A stretch of DNA of 5,343 bases from Marinovum sp. (GTDB lineage: Bacteria > Pseudomonadota > Alphaproteobacteria > Rhodobacterales > Rhodobacteraceae): NCBI GenBank assembly GCA_002684375.1, contig NYVC01000123.1, positions 1 through 5,343 on the forward strand. The letters are read 5' to 3'. How positions within the stretch are numbered: the stretch's first letter is position 1; the number at the start of each line of letters is the position of its first letter. Shown in pieces: positions 1 to 5,343 of the stretch. A program made the position numbers and the translations under genes. The notes under the pieces are model-generated. The model did no database searches. It had not been told where the DNA came from and worked only from the letters and a program-made list of their open reading frames with translations.

Positions 1-29
1 GATCTGACACGTTGTCCTCCTGATTTTGG

Positions 30-50
30 AGAACATTGATTCAGAACATT
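30..50. repeat. Short direct repeat AGAACATT x2
   Basis: The octamer AGAACATT occurs at 30-37 and again at 43-50, a 13-base period, in the non-coding DNA upstream of the dehydrogenase gene. It could be a tandem regulator half-site or chance. No family was recognised. Confidence 0.3.
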
Positions 51-122
51 CCTAAATGCGCAAGAAATTAATAGGTCCTGACCCTAGTGCAATAGTGTCT
101 TTGGTCAGCCCCGCCAACGACA

Positions 123-130
123 TTTGCAAA
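123..130. promoter_or_regulatory. TTTGCAAA palindrome, possible ScfR-family operator
   Basis: A perfect 8-base palindrome TTTGCAAA covers the candidate -35 hexamer. The same octamer is the recognition unit reported for short-chain fatty acyl-CoA regulators (RamB; PccR of Rhodobacter sphaeroides, where two copies separated by 4 bases are used). Only one copy is present here: neither the 8 bases found after a 4-base gap downstream nor those upstream match. The location in front of a short-chain acyl-CoA gene makes the idea attractive, but a single octamer can arise by chance. Confidence 0.3.
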
Positions 131-152
131 GCGCCGCCAGCCTACCTATGCT
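124..152 (+). promoter_or_regulatory. Candidate sigma-70 promoter of the hydroxyacyl-CoA dehydrogenase gene
   Basis: The -35 candidate is TTGCAA at 124-129 and the -10 candidate is TATGCT at 147-152, with an ideal 17-base spacer. Each hexamer matches the consensus at 4 of 6 positions. Transcription would begin near 158-160, giving a leader of about 20 bases that carries the ribosome binding site AAAGGA at 168-173. The match is moderate and was found by eye, so this is a prediction only. Confidence 0.35.
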
Positions 153-180
153 AAGGCGCAAGAAATCAAAGGATAATGCA

Positions 181-1056
181 ATGGAAATCCGATCAATAGG
201 CATCATCGGTGCGGGACAGATGGGCAATGGCATTGCCCATGTCACGGCCTTGGCTGGCTATCGGGTCGTGATGATGGATATATCCCAAGACAGTCTGACC
301 GCCGCTTTATCCCTGATCGAAAAAAATCTTGAACGACAGGTAAGCAGTGCAAAGATTACGGCCGCTGAAAAAGCCAAGGCACTGGCACAAATTGATACGA
401 CCCTCGACATTTCCAAGGTGGGACAAGCCGATCTGGTCATTGAAGCCGCGACGGAAGATGAGACCATCAAACAGTCAATTTTCGATCTGCTTTTGCCGCA
501 TTTGCAAGACCATACAATCCTAACCTCGAACACCTCATCGATTTCTATTACCCGTTTGGCCAGCCGCACGGATCGCCCTGAAAAGTTCATGGGATTTCAC
601 TTTATGAACCCGGTACCAGTGATGAAACTGGTCGAATTGATCCGTGGCATTGCCACAGACGAGACAACTTACGCAGCTTGCAAACAGGTGGTGGAGCGAT
701 TGGGCAAAACTGCAGCCAGCGCTGAAGATTTTCCGGCCTTTATTGTAAATCGTCTGTTGATGCCGATGATTAATGAGGCCGTTTATACACTGTATGAAGG
801 CGTTGGTAACGTGGTGTCAATTGATAGCTCGATGAGATTGGGCGCAAACCACCCAATGGGGCCGTTGGAACTGGCGGATTTTATCGGGCTCGATACCTGC
901 CTTGCGATCATGAATGTGTTGCATGACGGCTTGGCTGATACGAAATACCGGCCCTGTCCTTTGCTGACAAAATACGTCGAAGCGGGTTGGTTGGGGCGCA
1001 AATCACAACGCGGGTTTTACGATTATCGCAGCGGGACACCTGTGCCGACCCGATAG
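181..1056 (+). CDS. hbdA: 3-hydroxybutyryl-CoA (3-hydroxyacyl-CoA) dehydrogenase
   Basis: NAD(P)-dependent cytoplasmic enzyme that interconverts 3-hydroxyacyl-CoA and 3-oxoacyl-CoA, in short-chain fatty acid, butanoate or PHB metabolism. The protein has 291 residues, normal for the stand-alone family. The N-terminal Rossmann fold has the dinucleotide motif GAGQMG (residues 10-15) and Asp33 at the end of the second strand. Catalytic positions expected from Clostridium Hbd and human HAD are present: Ser119 in SNTSS, His140 in GFHFMNP, Glu152 in MKLVELI, Asn190 in FIVNR. The C-terminal dimerisation domain has NHPMGPLELADFIGLD and ends with the usual GRKSQRGFYDY. ATG at 181 is chosen because AAAGGA (168-173) sits 7 bases upstream and the protein starts directly at the first beta strand; the in-frame TTG at 124 and ATG at 148 lack a ribosome binding site. 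Exact chain-length preference and NAD versus NADP use cannot be read from sequence alone. Confidence 0.95.
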   Translation: MEIRSIGIIGAGQMGNGIAHVTALAGYRVVMMDISQDSLTAALSLIEKNLERQVSSAKITAAEKAKALAQIDTTLDISKVGQADLVIEAATEDETIKQSIFDLLLPHLQDHTILTSNTSSISITRLASRTDRPEKFMGFHFMNPVPVMKLVELIRGIATDETTYAACKQVVERLGKTAASAEDFPAFIVNRLLMPMINEAVYTLYEGVGNVVSIDSSMRLGANHPMGPLELADFIGLDTCLAIMNVLHDGLADTKYRPCPLLTKYVEAGWLGRKSQRGFYDYRSGTPVPTR

Positions 1057-1060
1057 GTGG

Positions 1061-1945
1061 TCACGCGTCGGGATGGTGTCGTAAAGCCAGCGTATGCTCG
1101 CGGAGCCACGCCACCAATTTGCGCGGTTTATTACTGAATTCATCTATTTTTTCTTGGGCTATAGCATCACCCACAGTCGGGGCCTGCGGCTTGTTACATG
1201 CGTGAATAACCTCGTGCAGCAGCAACCCCTGCCGGACTGTAGCAGAAATTTTACTGGCAATTTGATATGGACGGGAATTTTGTCCGGGAAAATAAACCGG
1301 TACGACAATGGCACCGGATTTGGTGATCATTTTAGCAGTAAACGGGTTCCACTCTGCCTCGATTGCCGGCCCAAAATACGTGTCTGCCGAGGCCACAACA
1401 CCAGAGGGAAACAAAACGATCAGACCGTTTTCTTCAAGATGTGTCATCGCAAGTTTACGCATTTCCAGGCTTTTCTTACGGGCATCGATCTCATGGGGAA
1501 ACGGCACTGGGATCATAAACTCTTCGATCTCTTTAACACCGGTCAAAAGCGTGCGTGTCAAAATTTTATAATCCTGACGGACCCGCCCTATCAATTCGGC
1601 CAAAATCATACCATCCACCAAACCATGCGGATGATTGGCTACAATAATCACCGGACCCGTTGGAGGGATTTTATTAATCTGTACCTGCGGGGTTAATAAA
1701 TCGATCCCCATCAAATCCAAAGCCTGAGCCCAGAACGCCTGACCAAAGGCAGGACCCATACGTTCGAACCGGCGCACCAACCGCAAAAGTGGAATTTTAC
1801 CGGTCATCCATTCAAGGCTACGAATAGCAAAAGCTTTCCACGGGTTGGTAAATGTTCCCGCATAAGACAAATGCCGTTTGTCGTACGGGATTGGTGCAAC
1901 AGCATGAACCTGATCGGACTGTTTCATCTGTACAGGATCGGTCAT
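1061..1945 (-). CDS. Lysophospholipid / 1-acylglycerol-3-phosphate-type acyltransferase family protein
   Basis: Probable acyltransferase of the PlsC-like (LPLAT) superfamily, 294 residues, transferring an acyl chain to a lysolipid at the inner membrane face. Visible motifs: NHPHGLVDG at residues 104-112 (motif I, spaced HX5D rather than classical HX4D), a motif II-like region around TRTLLTGV (130-137), FPSG at 179-182 in place of FPEG (motif III), and GAIVVPVYFPGQNSR (211-225, motif IV region). The HX5D form resembles the NHPxGxxDG subgroup often labelled putative hemolysin or LPLAT-like, so the true substrate is uncertain. ATG at 1945 is preferred: AAGG (bases 1951-1954) lies 5 bases upstream. 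A TTG at 2017 in the same frame would overlap ptsH and has weaker support. It follows ptsH by 43 bases with no hairpin between, so it is probably the last gene of the PTS operon. Its stop is 4 bases from the stop of the convergent dehydrogenase gene. Confidence 0.85.
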   Translation of the reverse strand: MTDPVQMKQSDQVHAVAPIPYDKRHLSYAGTFTNPWKAFAIRSLEWMTGKIPLLRLVRRFERMGPAFGQAFWAQALDLMGIDLLTPQVQINKIPPTGPVIIVANHPHGLVDGMILAELIGRVRQDYKILTRTLLTGVKEIEEFMIPVPFPHEIDARKKSLEMRKLAMTHLEENGLIVLFPSGVVASADTYFGPAIEAEWNPFTAKMITKSGAIVVPVYFPGQNSRPYQIASKISATVRQGLLLHEVIHACNKPQAPTVGDAIAQEKIDEFSNKPRKLVAWLREHTLALRHHPDA

Positions 1946-1988
1946 GATCACCTTTAGCTCTTCACAAATCCGGCGACGACAACCACCA

Positions 1989-2258
1989 TCAGCACTCTTC
2001 ACCAAACTTGTCAGCAACCAATTGCCCTATTGCATCACCAAGAGCCGCTGCCTCCGGTCCGGAAGTCAGAACCTCAATAGTCGTTCCAATAGGCGCTGCC
2101 AACATTAAAAGCCCCATAATCGAATCCCCAGAGGCGCTCAGACCATCTTTGGATATATCCGCGGTTGCATCAAAACCTTCGACAACTTCTACAAGCTTAG
2201 CAGACGCGCGCGCGTGCAGACCTTTTTCATTTAGAATCTTCAGTTTATACGAGGGCAT
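1989..2258 (-). CDS. ptsH: HPr phosphocarrier protein of the PTS
   Basis: Small cytoplasmic phosphocarrier, 89 residues, the usual HPr length. GLHARASAK places the phosphorylatable His at residue 15, where Enzyme I donates phosphate and EIIA receives it. GDSIMGLLML places a serine at position 46, the site used by HPr kinase, with the following hydrophobic helix intact. Both sites are thus present at canonical numbering, consistent with the hprK gene in the same operon. The ATG at 2258 has AGGA (bases 2264-2267) 5 bases upstream. That ribosome binding site overlaps the stop codon of the EIIA gene, so translational coupling is likely. The protein ends GEEC; the terminal Cys has no known role. 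No Enzyme I gene is visible here. Confidence 0.96.
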   Translation of the reverse strand: MPSYKLKILNEKGLHARASAKLVEVVEGFDATADISKDGLSASGDSIMGLLMLAAPIGTTIEVLTSGPEAAALGDAIGQLVADKFGEEC

Positions 2259-2265
2259 AATAATC

Positions 2266-2658
2266 CTAATCTATAGATATATTTTGGCTATCAATATACT
2301 TTCGGCCAGCTTCAAGAGCTTTTTCCACAGCATCTGCCACTGGTTTTGACCGGCTTTTGGTCAATTTAAGCAACATTGGTAGATTGGCCCCATAGATGAT
2401 TCTCCGGTCCGACGGCGCACAGGCGGTCAGGCTGAGGTTTGAAGGTGAGCTGCCAAACATATCTGTCACGATAATGACACCATCCCCCTCATCCACGTAA
2501 TCTGCGGCGGCGCAAATTTCTTTTTGCTTATCAGCTCGGTTGTGATCAGGTTCAAATGAAATTGCCCGCAAGCCCGCTTGTGCGCCAAAGACATGCTCGA
2601 TCGCGGCCAAATATTCTTTGGCCAATCCACCATGTGCAACGATCACTATACCTATCAC
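2266..2658 (-). CDS. manX: PTS EIIA component, mannose (ManX) family
   Basis: Single-domain EIIA of the mannose-type fold, 130 residues, about the size of the isolated domain. The phosphorylated histidine is His9 in IVIVAHGGLAKE, and the second conserved active-site segment TDMFGSSPSN lies at about residues 65-74, with Asp66 expected to contact the histidine. There is no IIB domain and no EIIC/EIID gene nearby, so it probably acts as a regulatory phosphate acceptor from HPr rather than in sugar uptake; that role is inference from context and from related alphaproteobacteria. The start is GTG at 2658: a GGAG site lies 8 bases upstream, and the protein then begins MIGIVIVAHGG as relatives do. 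A GTG three codons upstream (2667) would place the ribosome binding site against the start. It follows rapZ by 15 bases and precedes ptsH by 7. Confidence 0.93.
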   Translation of the reverse strand: MIGIVIVAHGGLAKEYLAAIEHVFGAQAGLRAISFEPDHNRADKQKEICAAADYVDEGDGVIIVTDMFGSSPSNLSLTACAPSDRRIIYGANLPMLLKLTKSRSKPVADAVEKALEAGRKYIDSQNISID

Positions 2659-2666
2659 GCTAGCCA

Positions 2667-2670
2667 CTCC
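2667..2670 (-). promoter_or_regulatory. Ribosome binding site that decides the EIIA start
   Basis: GGAG on the minus strand lies in the gap after the rapZ stop and is 8 bases from the GTG at 2656-2658. It directly touches the alternative GTG at 2665-2667, which is too close for use. This supports the shorter 130-residue EIIA. Confidence 0.6.
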
Positions 2671-2673
2671 AAC

Positions 2674-3573
2674 TTACTGTGCTGGCCAATCTGTTTGATC
2701 CACAACAGATCCGACATTTTGCTCTATTTCCCGGTGCCTTATTGACACTGCTCCGCCCCATTGTGCAAGGGCCTGTCCCAAACTTGCCGCGACAGCAACC
2801 GAACGATGGCGCCCCCCCGTACACCCCAGACCAACGGAAAGATGTGACTTGCCCTCATCCTGATAGGCCGGCAGTAAAAACTGTATCAGTTCAAGGCTGC
2901 GCTGGAAAAACTCGCCATAGCGCCGATCACTTTGGATATAGGTGGCCACAGGGGCATCTAGGCCACTGAGAGGGCGCAATTCTTGTTTCCAATGCGGATT
3001 TTTCAAAAACCGACAGTCCAGCACCATATCGACATCCCGCGGCAGACCCTTTTTAAAAGAAAACGACTGCAGAGATAGCGTCAAAGTTACCGGTTGCCCA
3101 GTCGCAAACCAACCTGCGATATCTTTCTTAAGGTCGTGGGGAGACAAATCCGAGCTGTCGATAATAAAATCAGCCTGTGCTTTAATCGGAGCCAAAAGCA
3201 GTGTCTCGCGCCCAACTCCAAGACTGGGATGATCCTCTGGTGACATTGGGTGCCGGCGACGGGTTTCCGAAAACCGCCGCAGTAAAATATCGGTGCGGCA
3301 GTCAAGGTATAAGATTTCAGGCCATACAAGCGAAATTTGCCGCAAACGTCCAAGGAGCGCCGTAAAGGCTGCAACCGAAAAGTCACGGTTGCGCGCATCA
3401 ATTACCAAAGCCAGCGATTTGTCTAATTGCTGCTCAATCACATTTGGCACGAGACTTAGAGGTATATTATCGATCGTTTCGTAACCCAGATCTTCCAAGG
3501 CATTTGTCGCAGTTGTCCTCCCAGCCCCGGAAGGGCCTGTTACCAAAAGCAGACGACGGACATTCTGCGCCAT
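2674..3573 (-). CDS. rapZ: RapZ (YvcJ/YhbJ) family nucleotide-binding adaptor protein
   Basis: RapZ family, 299 residues, full length. The N-terminal P-loop domain has a Walker A-like GPSGAGRT (residues 13-20) in which the usual Lys is Arg19, then DLGYETIDNIP (28-38), DARNRDF (59-65) and ETRRRHP (103-109). The C-terminal domain shows VLDCRFLKNPHW (184-195), LRPLSGLD (199-206) and the family signature GCTGGRHRSV (250-259). In E. coli RapZ is an RNase E adaptor controlling GlmZ sRNA and glucosamine-6-phosphate synthesis, and Bacillus YvcJ hydrolyses nucleotide. Whether this homologue binds RNA is doubtful: the last 18 residues hold no Lys or Arg, unlike the basic tail needed in E. coli. ATG at 3573 has AAGGA (bases 3580-3584) 6 bases upstream. 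It starts 12 bases after the hprK stop, so the two are probably co-translated. Confidence 0.95.
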   Translation of the reverse strand: MAQNVRRLLLVTGPSGAGRTTATNALEDLGYETIDNIPLSLVPNVIEQQLDKSLALVIDARNRDFSVAAFTALLGRLRQISLVWPEILYLDCRTDILLRRFSETRRRHPMSPEDHPSLGVGRETLLLAPIKAQADFIIDSSDLSPHDLKKDIAGWFATGQPVTLTLSLQSFSFKKGLPRDVDMVLDCRFLKNPHWKQELRPLSGLDAPVATYIQSDRRYGEFFQRSLELIQFLLPAYQDEGKSHLSVGLGCTGGRHRSVAVAASLGQALAQWGGAVSIRHREIEQNVGSVVDQTDWPAQ

Positions 3574-3585
3574 ATAGCGTCCTTA

Positions 3586-4002
3586 TCAAACTCGGCACTG
3601 CCGAAGGTATTGCAAAATTGCCGCTGGAAAGTAGCGGCTCTCAACCTTGTAAAGTAAGGGCAAAGACTGTGCCAAAATGATGGTCTCCCGTTCAGGTGGC
3701 AATCTGGCTGTTTCCAGCATCGACATATCCACCACCAAGGACACCGCGACAGGGCCAACAGATTGCGCAGATAGGATGCCAACGCCCCGCGCCTCAATCA
3801 ATCCTTTGATTGCAACAGGTGCCGATGCATAGACTTGGCCCTGCTCGAGGGACACAACTGTGCGGTCATCAGATACCAAAACGCCACCAAGCGCCATCAT
3901 CTCCAAGGCCATGCCACTTTTACCACTGCCAGATTGTCCGGTGAAAACGACAGCTTTACCAGCGCAGCTGACGGCACTGGCATGAAGAATTGTTTGCTCC
4001 AT
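3586..4002 (-). CDS. hprK: Short alphaproteobacterial HPr kinase (HprK)
   Basis: Predicted kinase (possibly also phosphorylase) for Ser46 of HPr. It has 138 residues versus about 310 in Firmicutes enzymes, because only the C-terminal catalytic half is present; this short form is typical of alphaproteobacteria, so it is not a broken gene. Seen: His7, aligning with the conserved His before the P-loop; Walker A GQSGSGKS (22-29); LVSDDR (42-47), equivalent to the catalytic Asp pair; and the HPrK signature EARGVGIL (70-77). LPPERE (101-106) supplies an Arg near the expected later catalytic position. The residue after the P-loop is Gly30 where the Firmicutes enzymes have Glu. The ATG at 4002 has AGGA (bases 4011-4014) 8 bases upstream, overlapping the end of chvG. 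It lies between the sensor kinase and rapZ with 12-base gaps on both sides. Confidence 0.93.
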   Translation of the reverse strand: MEQTILHASAVSCAGKAVVFTGQSGSGKSGMALEMMALGGVLVSDDRTVVSLEQGQVYASAPVAIKGLIEARGVGILSAQSVGPVAVSLVVDMSMLETARLPPERETIILAQSLPLLYKVESRYFPAAILQYLRQCRV

Positions 4003-4014
4003 CCCCTGCTTCCT

Positions 4015-5343
4015 CTAAATTGGCAACCCGACGACAAACCGGGCACCCTGCGACGGCACACTCCTGTCAGCATCAACTGGGCGAATATTCTCGGCCCAAA
4101 CAACGCCGCGATGAGCCTCGACAATCTGTTTGGAAATAGCAAGACCAAGGCCTGAATGATTGCCAAAGTCGCTGGCAGGTCGGTCAGAATAAAAACGATC
4201 AAAAATTTTTACCAACGAGTCATCTGACAGCCCCGGCCCAGTGTCTTCAACCACAATCAACACCCGATTATCGCGCTGACGGGCCCAGAACCGTATGGTC
4301 CCGCCAAAACTGCAAAAACTAATCGCATTGGTAATCAAATTGACAAACACTTGTGCCAACCGTTCCTCAAGACCAACAACAGTGATTTTTTCATCGGGAA
4401 TGTCTGTTATCAATTCAATCCCTCTTTCAGCCGCCTGCTCGGCAAGATATTGCGACAGGGCAGCAATCATGGGCCCCAGCTCAAAGGCTTTTTCTTGTTC
4501 TTTGACCAAGTCACTCTCGAGTCGTGAAGCGTTAGAAATATCGCTGAGCAACCGGTCCAATCGGCGCACATCATGGTCTATAACGTCCAGAAGTTCTTGA
4601 CGCTGCGAACCCGGTTTGGCAATCGCCATAGCGCCAACAGCAGCCCGTAAAGATGCCAGAGGGTTTTTAATTTCATGCGCAACATCTGTGGCAAATCTCT
4701 CATTGGCATCAATGCGGTCATACAAGGCGGTGACCATGGCCCGCAACGCGCTGGACAAACGACCGATCTCATCGGGTCGCCCGCTCAAATCCGGTATTTC
4801 CATCCACGCTTTTGATCGATTACCCCCCTCGAGGTCTCCACGCGTTTCCATCGCTTCTGCCAAAGTGGAAATTGGTGTCGAAATCGTCGAGGCAAGATAA
4901 ACACTCAGAACCATCACTGCAAGAATCGCTATCACAAAAATCTGCAATAATTTTTCCAGATCATTGGCCCGTTGTTGCACCAGATCTGCGGTGTTTTCAG
5001 TGACCGCCAAAAGACCAACCACAGACCCATCATGAACAATCGCAGTACTGACAAATGCGCCTGGCCCCTGGTCAGATATAAAATCGCCATGATGGAGCAA
5101 CCCACCATCCTTTGAGGCCTCAGCGCCAAACGTCATATATTCCTTAAGTGAAAGCGGTTCAGGACGCGGTAGAAAAAACACTTGGTGAAAAAATTCTGAC
5201 GCCACCTTGAAAAATGATAAAATTGGCGTTGGCTTCCCCCGAGCCGATGCTTCAGAAATTTCAGAAGAGGGTTGCGACCCTTTGGCACCGGACAACCAGA
5301 TCAAATCAGAAGAATAAAGCCCAACTGTCAGACCTTTACGCAA
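4015..5343 (-). CDS. chvG: ChvG-type sensor histidine kinase (5' end outside window)
   Basis: Inner-membrane sensor kinase, 442 codons visible. The leftmost visible codon (5341-5343) is TTG inside the gene, so the true start and first membrane segment lie beyond the window. Order of the visible part: extracytoplasmic sensing region (about 1-128, including FVSTAIVHDGSVVGLLAVT), membrane helix at about 133-155, HAMP linker (about 155-210), dimerisation/phosphoacceptor helix with His223 in FATDVAHEIKNPLASLR, and ATPase domain with N box NLITNAISF (335-343), VEDTGPGL (365-372), FDRFYSDR (381-388) and SGLGLAISKQ (397-406). All catalytic boxes are intact. The N box continues CSFGG, where relatives usually read SPPGG. 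ChvG/ExoS with ChvI senses envelope or acid stress in rhizobia and Agrobacterium; the signal here is unknown. ChvI, expected just upstream, is not in view. The stop is 12 bases before hprK. Confidence 0.92.
   Translation of the reverse strand: MRKGLTVGLYSSDLIWLSGAKGSQPSSEISEASARGKPTPILSFFKVASEFFHQVFFLPRPEPLSLKEYMTFGAEASKDGGLLHHGDFISDQGPGAFVSTAIVHDGSVVGLLAVTENTADLVQQRANDLEKLLQIFVIAILAVMVLSVYLASTISTPISTLAEAMETRGDLEGGNRSKAWMEIPDLSGRPDEIGRLSSALRAMVTALYDRIDANERFATDVAHEIKNPLASLRAAVGAMAIAKPGSQRQELLDVIDHDVRRLDRLLSDISNASRLESDLVKEQEKAFELGPMIAALSQYLAEQAAERGIELITDIPDEKITVVGLEERLAQVFVNLITNAISFCSFGGTIRFWARQRDNRVLIVVEDTGPGLSDDSLVKIFDRFYSDRPASDFGNHSGLGLAISKQIVEAHRGVVWAENIRPVDADRSVPSQGARFVVGLPI

Larger units (their letters stand above)
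58..166. repeat. Dispersed 11-base direct repeat GCGCAAGAAAT
   Basis: GCGCAAGAAAT is present at 58-68 and at 156-166. With flanking CTAA on the left, the similarity extends to about 20 bases with one indel. The second copy lies around the predicted transcription start, just ahead of the ribosome binding site. It may reflect a small local duplication or a repeated binding site; neither can be decided from the sequence. Confidence 0.3.

Noticed and set aside
17..31. CTCC/GGAG hairpin with a 7-base loop as a terminator of the upstream gene
   Set aside because: The stem is four pairs, with no T-run after it.
72..86. Imperfect inverted repeat GGTC-CT-GACC as an operator or terminator
   Set aside because: Only four base pairs with a 2-base centre and one bulge when extended, and no T-run follows. 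Too weak to call.
56..154. 32-codon open frame in the upstream region
   Set aside because: No ribosome binding site, no recognisable protein features, and it runs through the candidate promoter.
124..180. Longer start (TTG at 124 or ATG at 148) for the hydroxyacyl-CoA dehydrogenase
   Set aside because: Neither has a ribosome binding site, the extra residues do not belong to the family, and the segment holds the likely promoter. ATG at 181 has AAAGGA 7 bases upstream.
1094..1696. 200-codon plus-strand open frame opposite the acyltransferase gene
   Set aside because: It is antisense to a gene with clear family motifs, its product shows no recognisable domain, and no ribosome binding site was noted.
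1946..2017. Longer acyltransferase starting at TTG 2017
   Set aside because: It would overlap ptsH by 29 bases, and the added residues look like out-of-frame translation of the ptsH end. ATG at 1945 has a good ribosome binding site.
3586..4002. hprK as a truncated pseudogene
   Set aside because: The short single-domain form is normal for alphaproteobacteria; the motifs, ribosome binding site and operon spacing are intact.
1..5343. A novel defence, mobile or biosynthetic system
   Set aside because: Every substantial stretch is explained by recognisable housekeeping or regulatory genes in a conserved order. No transposase, toxin, CRISPR repeats, integrase or foreign-looking block was seen.

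Overview
This looks like ordinary chromosomal DNA from an alphaproteobacterium, most likely a marine Rhodobacterales (Roseobacter-type) member. The basis is gene order and protein style: sensor kinase of the ChvG type, then a short HprK, RapZ, a mannose-family EIIA and HPr, all on one strand. This is the well-known alphaproteobacterial regulatory-PTS neighbourhood. Base composition looks moderate by eye, lower in GC than many Rhodobacteraceae. There is no sign of a mobile element, CRISPR array, RNA gene or foreign island.

Layout. Positions 1-180 are non-coding upstream DNA holding a plausible sigma-70 promoter, a TTTGCAAA palindrome lying on its -35 element, and short direct repeats. A 3-hydroxyacyl-CoA (3-hydroxybutyryl-CoA) dehydrogenase gene follows on the plus strand (181-1056). 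It converges, with only 4 bases between stop codons, on a minus-strand gene set that fills the rest of the window. Read in its own direction, that set is chvG (5' end outside the window), hprK, rapZ, manX-type EIIA, ptsH, and a lysophospholipid-type acyltransferase. The gaps are 12, 12, 15, 7 and 43 bases, and no terminator was seen between genes, so they are probably co-transcribed from a promoter beyond position 5343, probably upstream of a chvI response regulator gene.

How the genes fit together. ChvG is a membrane sensor kinase. HprK would phosphorylate Ser46 of HPr. HPr passes phosphate through His15 to the EIIA active-site histidine. No sugar permease (EIIB/EIIC) or Enzyme I is encoded here, so the proteins look like a regulatory phosphorelay rather than a sugar transporter. 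RapZ is a nucleotide-binding-fold adaptor conserved next to hprK. The acyltransferase at the end suggests a link to membrane lipid or envelope work, but that is inference from position only. The dehydrogenase is a separate unit for short-chain acyl-CoA metabolism (beta-oxidation or polyhydroxybutyrate/butanoate turnover).

I found no convincing undescribed system. The points most worth a second look are the TTTGCAAA site on the dehydrogenase promoter, the Lys-to-Arg change in the RapZ Walker A motif with a non-basic C-terminus, and the variant acyltransferase active-site motif in a gene joined to the PTS operon.
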